Source: Saururus chinensis (taxonomy: Eukaryota; Streptophyta; Magnoliopsida; Piperales; Saururaceae). Taken from it: a stretch of DNA of 64,000 nt. Every line of letters begins with the position of its first letter. Position 1 is the stretch's first letter. Where the stretch lies: contig CP141142.1 of NCBI GenBank assembly GCA_035235625.1, forward strand, positions 25,182,995 to 25,246,994. The letters run 5' to 3'. Positions 59,880-64,000 of the stretch are shown one piece after another. The translations under genes were made by a program, and so were the position numbers. The notes beneath the pieces were generated by a model. That model searched no databases. It was not told the DNA's origin and was given only the letters and a program-made list of their open reading frames with translations.

Positions 59880-61576
59880 TGTAACGACCGTCCATTTTTA
59901 AATAATATAAAATAATATTTAGAATGCATAATTAATATGTAATTGTGCATAACGGCCGTTAACGAGAAATAGCCAAAAATTTGTATATAAAAAAATGTAG
60001 GAGTAAGTGCACAACCAAAAATTTTATAATATATTAACAAAAGTTTACAACATAAACATAATGTACATACCAAAATTTACTGTACATAGAGCTAGTAGTT
60101 ATACCAAAATAATTATCCAGGCACATTGTGCCTTTACATATCGGTCATATATTTTTACATTGATATAACAAACACACAACTATTTAAAAGATATTCTCTT
60201 TATTCACTTCTCCATTGTTGCATCACCTGCAAAGTCTGGAGGGTCGTGAGTATATTTATACTTAGTAGGATTATTTAAAATCTAAAAAAAATGCTACACA
60301 AAATATTTTTAAAATCGATTAAAACAAATTCACAAATTCGATGATATCCACAAGCCGCGATACCCAACGGCCTACCTCCGCCCTCATGGGACAACGGAGG
60401 CCACTAAGGGAAGGAGTTTCCCCATGATGCTCCACCCTGTGTGCGCCATTAGCTGATTATTTCCTCGGCGGGCATCAAAACAGTGTACAAAACCACAACA
60501 CTATGTGGTGCGTACGAAATCAATTCACATCAATATACATAGCAAAATTGTCACATAATTCAAGAGAAAATCCATTCATCGGTTAAAACAAGTATCATAC
60601 TCATATTTGATTCAAATGCTTCAAGAAAGATTGACTAAAATCAGCAAAGCAATTATTTAGAGTTTAAAACACCCTACCTTAACCTTGGGTTCAAGATGCA
60701 TAAATATAGAAGCTTTAGATGATAAAAATAACCCCACCACGGCGTTCAGCACGATCACTTTACTAGAGAACACCTTTTGAAAGAGTGGAATTGGTCTTGA
60801 AATGATCAGAAACAGTATAAATAGGATGTGGAGAAAACAAGGAAGAAGATAAGGTTTTTCAAGATTTTAGAGAGGTGGGTTTAAGAAAATAACCCTTCCA
60901 TTGTGAAGAACACCCTCGATTTAGTAGGAAACGGTTTTTGAACGGGTTAAAATGGACGTAAAATGGCTCCGGGGTGAAGAAAACTAGAATGGAATGCAGA
61001 ATTGGGGGTGAAAACCAATTTTCACCCCCCGTCCTATTTATAGACAGCAGCACCGCCCAAAGGGTGGTGTCGCGCCGCCATTTATGGCAGCGCCGCCAAA
61101 TTTGTCGGCGCGAACGTGCATCAGCGCCTTCGTCACGAACCTGAACGCGCGTCCCTGCATTCATTTTGTGCCGCACGCACGCTATCGCGCGTGCGTTCAA
61201 ATTTTTAATTATTTTTTTAACTTCAAAAACTTAAAACTGGCATAACTATTTACCCCGATTTCCGTTTTGCGCATTCTTGGTGCCGTTGGACTCGTATTGA
61301 TGAGCCCTACGAAACCACGACACTTATTAATACATTTACCCATATTTTACAAGTGAGTCCCATTAATTTTGTCACACTTCTCGATATCGTATTTTCACTC
61401 CCAACCTCCGATTTACACGATTTTTGACTCGTTATGTTCGTTTCTTCGAGCTCTACCAAAGTATTATAAAGTATTACCACATAAAAATTCTTAAACTAAT
61501 AAAAGAAATATTAAAAGCTCTAAAACTATCTTTATTAAAGACTAAAATTTTTACCGTGAATTTTTGAGTCATTACA
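59880..61576 (-). mobile_element. 3' LTR of gypsy element G2, 1697 bp
   Basis: Read on the minus strand it starts TGTAATGACTC at 61576, directly after a polypurine tract, and ends GGACGGTCGTTACA at 59880. TATAAATA at 61042-61035 is the likely core promoter, about 535 bp into the LTR. A GC-rich patch with many CGCCGCC/GGCGCG words lies at 61045-61200, downstream of the TATA box. The minus-strand open frame there (60859-61200) has no recognisable similarity. Confidence 0.88.
61035..61042 (-). promoter_or_regulatory. TATA box of the G2 LTR
   Basis: TATAAATA on the minus strand, followed by a GC-rich leader. It is placed by motif and position only. Confidence 0.5.
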
Positions 61577-61591
61577 ATCTACCCCCTTAGA
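61577..61591 (-). other. Polypurine tract of G2
   Basis: Minus-strand TAAGGGGGTAGAT ends one step before the TGTAATG LTR start, as expected for plus-strand priming. Confidence 0.8.
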
Positions 61592-61616
61592 AAATTTCAT
61601 CCTTGAAATTGAACTT

Positions 61617-62000
61617 TTCAATCCTCATAAAGTTCTGGGTATTTCTTCTGTATTTCACTTTCTAGCTCCCATGTTGCCTCTTCAGATGACTGGTGTTACC
61701 ACAGTACCTTAATCAATGGGATCCTCTTTGTTCGAAGGATTTGTTCCTTACGATCCAAAATTTTGATTGGCTTTTCTTCAAAGGATAGATCGGGTTCAAG
61801 AGTAACAACTGATTGGTCGATGATATGAGAAGGGTCTTGTACATATTTTCGGAGCATAGATATATGAAACACATTATGAATGTTAGCGAGGTGAGGAGGC
61901 AAGGCTAATCTATAAGCCACTGACCCTACTTTATCCAAGATCTCAAAGGGTCCTATGAAACGAGGACTTAATTTTCCCTTGATTCCAAACCTCATCACCC
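61617..62000 (-). pseudogene. G2 integrase C-terminus with chromodomain-like tail
   Basis: The minus strand reads FGIKGKLSPRFIGPFEIL...VAYRLALPP...VFHISMLRKY, the C-terminal DNA-binding part of chromovirus integrases. It continues through KVLW, a TAA stop (61698 region), then SSEEATWELE...KYPEL, which resembles the chromodomain-related tail of the Tekay/Del lineage. In that lineage the tail is thought to steer integration to chromatin marks. Another stop (TGA, near 62001) separates this piece from the integrase core. Confidence 0.85.
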
Positions 62001-62820
62001 CTCATGTTGGTGAAACTTTTAAGAGTACTCGATCGCCTACACAGAAGTTAAGATCTTTCCTTCTTACATCGGCATAGTTCTTTTGACGACTTTGTGCTGT
62101 AATAAGTCGATTTCTAATGAGCTTCACTTTATCGGCACATTGTTGCACGAATTCCGATTTCACCAATTTACGTTCTCCTACTTCACTCCAACTGGTTGGA
62201 GATCTACAAGGTTGGCCATAGAGAGCTTCATAGGGTGTCATACCTATGCTGGAATGATAACTATTATTATAAGCGAACTCAATCAGTGGCATATACTCAT
62301 CCCAATTGCCCTTCCAATCCATAGCACAAGCTCGTAACATATCTTCCAAAGTTTGAATGGTCCTTTTAGACTGGCCATCTGTTTGTGGGTGGAAGGTTAT
62401 ACTAAATCTTAGATTAGTGCCTAACTCTTCCTGGAGTCCATTCCAAAATCGAGAAGTAAATCGACTATCCCGATTTGAGATTATCAACAACGGAACTCCA
62501 TGTCGGCTCACAATTTTCTTTACATAAATTTTTGCCAAAACATTTAAGGTTTGTATTTTCCTTAGAGGTAGGAAATGTGCACTTTTGGTGAGTCGATCAA
62601 TGATTACGCATATAGTTTCATGACCTTGTGATGTTCTGGGTAATCCTGAAACAAAATCCATCGAAATGTACTCCCATTTCCACTCAGGAATTTCAATTGG
62701 CTGTAATGTACCATAGGGTTTTTGATGTTATGCTTTTACCTGTTGGCAGGTTAGACACTTAGAGACATATTCTCCTATGTCCTTTTTCATTCCATTCCAC
62801 CAAAAATTTCTTTTTAGATC
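62001..62820 (-). pseudogene. G2 integrase core, catalytic Glu replaced by Lys
   Basis: The zinc-binding region (SQYTIHPRG at 62821-62860, then CLTCQQ near 62745) is crossed by stops. From 62661 a 219-codon open stretch holds the core: MDFVSGLP with the first Asp, NRDSRF with the second (codon 62469-62467), and DGQSKRTIQ, where the DDE glutamate of the family (S-E-R-T) is Lys (codon 62367-62365). A single G-to-A change would explain it. WDEYMPLIEFAYNNSYHSSIG and the GDRVLLKVSPT end are well preserved. The enzyme would be inactive for strand transfer. Confidence 0.88.
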
Positions 62821-63500
62821 TTAGTAGATTTTTGTTCCTCTTGGGTGAATGGTATACTGAGATTTATGTGCTCCATTCAACAGGTCTTGCCTTAAGTCAA
62901 GTATTGTTGGAACCACTAGTCTTTCTCGAAATCTTACTCCTCCATCAGAGCCTAGGTTAAAGTCAGGCCGTCCTAGTGAAGCTTGTACTTCTTTGTCTTT
63001 CTTTTGAGCTTTCAAAATACATTCAACAAATTCTGATTTTACCCCTAGATTGGCCATAAAGGAGCTTTTGTTCTCTAATGGTAACCCAGGTTGGAAATTT
63101 ATCACCTCTTCCATCAATTTCCATTTTCGTGCCAACATTAGAGCAATTCTTCCTTCGGCCTTGCGACTCAAAGCGTCCGCTACCACATTTGCTTTTCCTA
63201 GTTGGTAATGAATAGAAAAGTCATAGTCTTTAATATACTTGATCCATCGCCTTTGTCTCATATTGAGCTCACTTTGAGAAAATATATATTTTAGGCTTTG
63301 ATGGTATGTAAAAACATCAAAATTTTCTCCATACAAATAATGCCTCCAGATTTTTAGTGCAAACACTACTGCCGCCAGTTCCAAATCATGAGTGGAGTAA
63401 TTCTCTTCGTGCTTCTTTAGTTGTCATGAAGCGTAAGCTATTACTTTTCCATGTTGCATTAGTACGCACCCAAGACCAATTTTAGAAGCGTCACTATATA
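62821..63500 (-). pseudogene. G2 RNase H and linker to integrase
   Basis: Minus-strand frames carry [24 protein letters not shown], a TGA stop (63424-63426) at a position that is usually Arg, then [34 protein letters not shown] and VVADALSRK. The linker with HKSQYTIHPRG leads into integrase. The TGA fits a CGA-to-TGA change, the usual decay route at methylated CpG sites. Confidence 0.88.
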
Positions 63501-64000
63501 TGACAAATCCTCCGTTGCCAGAAGGTAAAGCTAAAACTGGGGTTGTAGTCAGTTTTCCTTTTAACTCTTGAAATCCATTCTCACATTCTTCACTCCATAT
63601 AAACTTTATCCCTTTTCTGGTTAACTTTGTTAAGGGCAAAGCTATACTTGAAAATCCTTGAATGAATCTTCGGTAGTAACCAGCAAGACCTAGGAAACTT
63701 CTAATCTCTGTAACTATCTTTGGTCTATCCCATTTCACTATTGCTTCAATCTTGGTTGGGTCACCGACACTCCATCCTTTGAAATAATGTGACCCAGAAA
63801 AGCAATCTTTTCTAGCCAAAACTCGCACTTACTCAGCTGAGCATATAACTGATGATTTCTTAAAGTTTGTAGAATTATTCGTAAGTGCTCTCGGTGCTCT
63901 TCTTGACTAGTAGAATAGACTAAAATGTCATCAGCAAAAAAATGACAAATTTATCCAAATATGCTTGAAAAACTCGATTCATTAAGTCCATAAAACTGCG
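63501..64000 (-). pseudogene. G2 reverse transcriptase, C-terminal part, two frameshifts
   Basis: From the window edge the minus strand reads [18 protein letters not shown], then changes frame within an A7 run on the plus strand (63935-63941) just at the catalytic ADD motif. It continues [15 protein letters not shown]...[22 protein letters not shown], and changes frame again near 63760-63768 before [10 protein letters not shown] and [14 protein letters not shown]. Each shift is consistent with loss of one base. The N-terminal half of the enzyme lies beyond the window. Confidence 0.88.

Noticed and set aside
1..64000. tRNA, rRNA or miRNA genes
   Set aside because: No cloverleaf with A/B boxes, rRNA core or convincing miRNA hairpin was noticed by eye; a covariance-model scan would be decisive and was not possible.

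Overview
This window is nuclear DNA of a flowering plant, possibly a monocot (the lineage is an inference; nothing here fixes the species). It holds one intact, intron-rich host gene in a sea of LTR retrotransposons, most of them reduced to solo LTRs nested inside one another. No bacterial, organellar, CRISPR, rRNA or tRNA feature was seen.

Host gene (5717-18782, minus strand). Fifteen exons with GT-AG borders and compatible phases join into a 992-residue protein of the plant PXA-PX-Nexin_C sorting-nexin group (relatives of Arabidopsis At2g15900/At1g15240 and, without the RGS domain, of animal SNX13/14/19/25). Its first exon (18680-18782) is short and easily missed. Introns carry a Stowaway-like MITE, a TC microsatellite and a ~0.4 kb tandem duplication that copies a splice donor.

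Left flank (1-5350). A truncated ~3.5 kb-class LTR (1-1631) has landed in the integrase region of a decayed Ty1/copia element (minus strand, 1632-3418, with gag, protease, primer-binding site and a probable 218 bp LTR). A short tandem duplication and a small MITE follow.

Middle (18783-32567). The gene's 5' flank, a TA microsatellite, a Mutator-type MITE with a 9-bp target duplication, a complete solo LTR of the 3.5 kb class (21870-25463, TSD CTCTC), remains of a SIRE-like copia element (about 26300-29710), and an LTR-like remnant (29740-31560).

Nested stack (32568-55980). A decayed Ty3/gypsy element on the plus strand (G1) starts at 32568. Its 5' LTR is split by solo LTR B (TSD ATAAT), itself split by solo LTR A (TSD AAGTG), and by solo LTR C (TSD GGTCA). 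Its pol is split by solo LTR D (TSD CCAAC/CCAGC), itself split by solo LTR E inside a 58-bp minisatellite.

Right flank (55981-64000). LTR-like and transposase-like debris, another SIRE-like LTR, and the 3' half of a younger Ty3/gypsy chromovirus (G2, minus strand): 3' LTR, polypurine tract, integrase, RNase H and part of reverse transcriptase, broken by stops, two frameshifts and a lost catalytic glutamate.

The most unusual signal is in the 3.5 kb LTR class (four copies, here called L35). Each copy has a TATA box only ~360-390 bp from its 5' end, a GGATTAGG/CCTAATCC palindrome just upstream of it, and a good splice donor ~140-165 bp downstream; the three complete copies also have an acceptor ~2.7 kb later, all inside the LTR.
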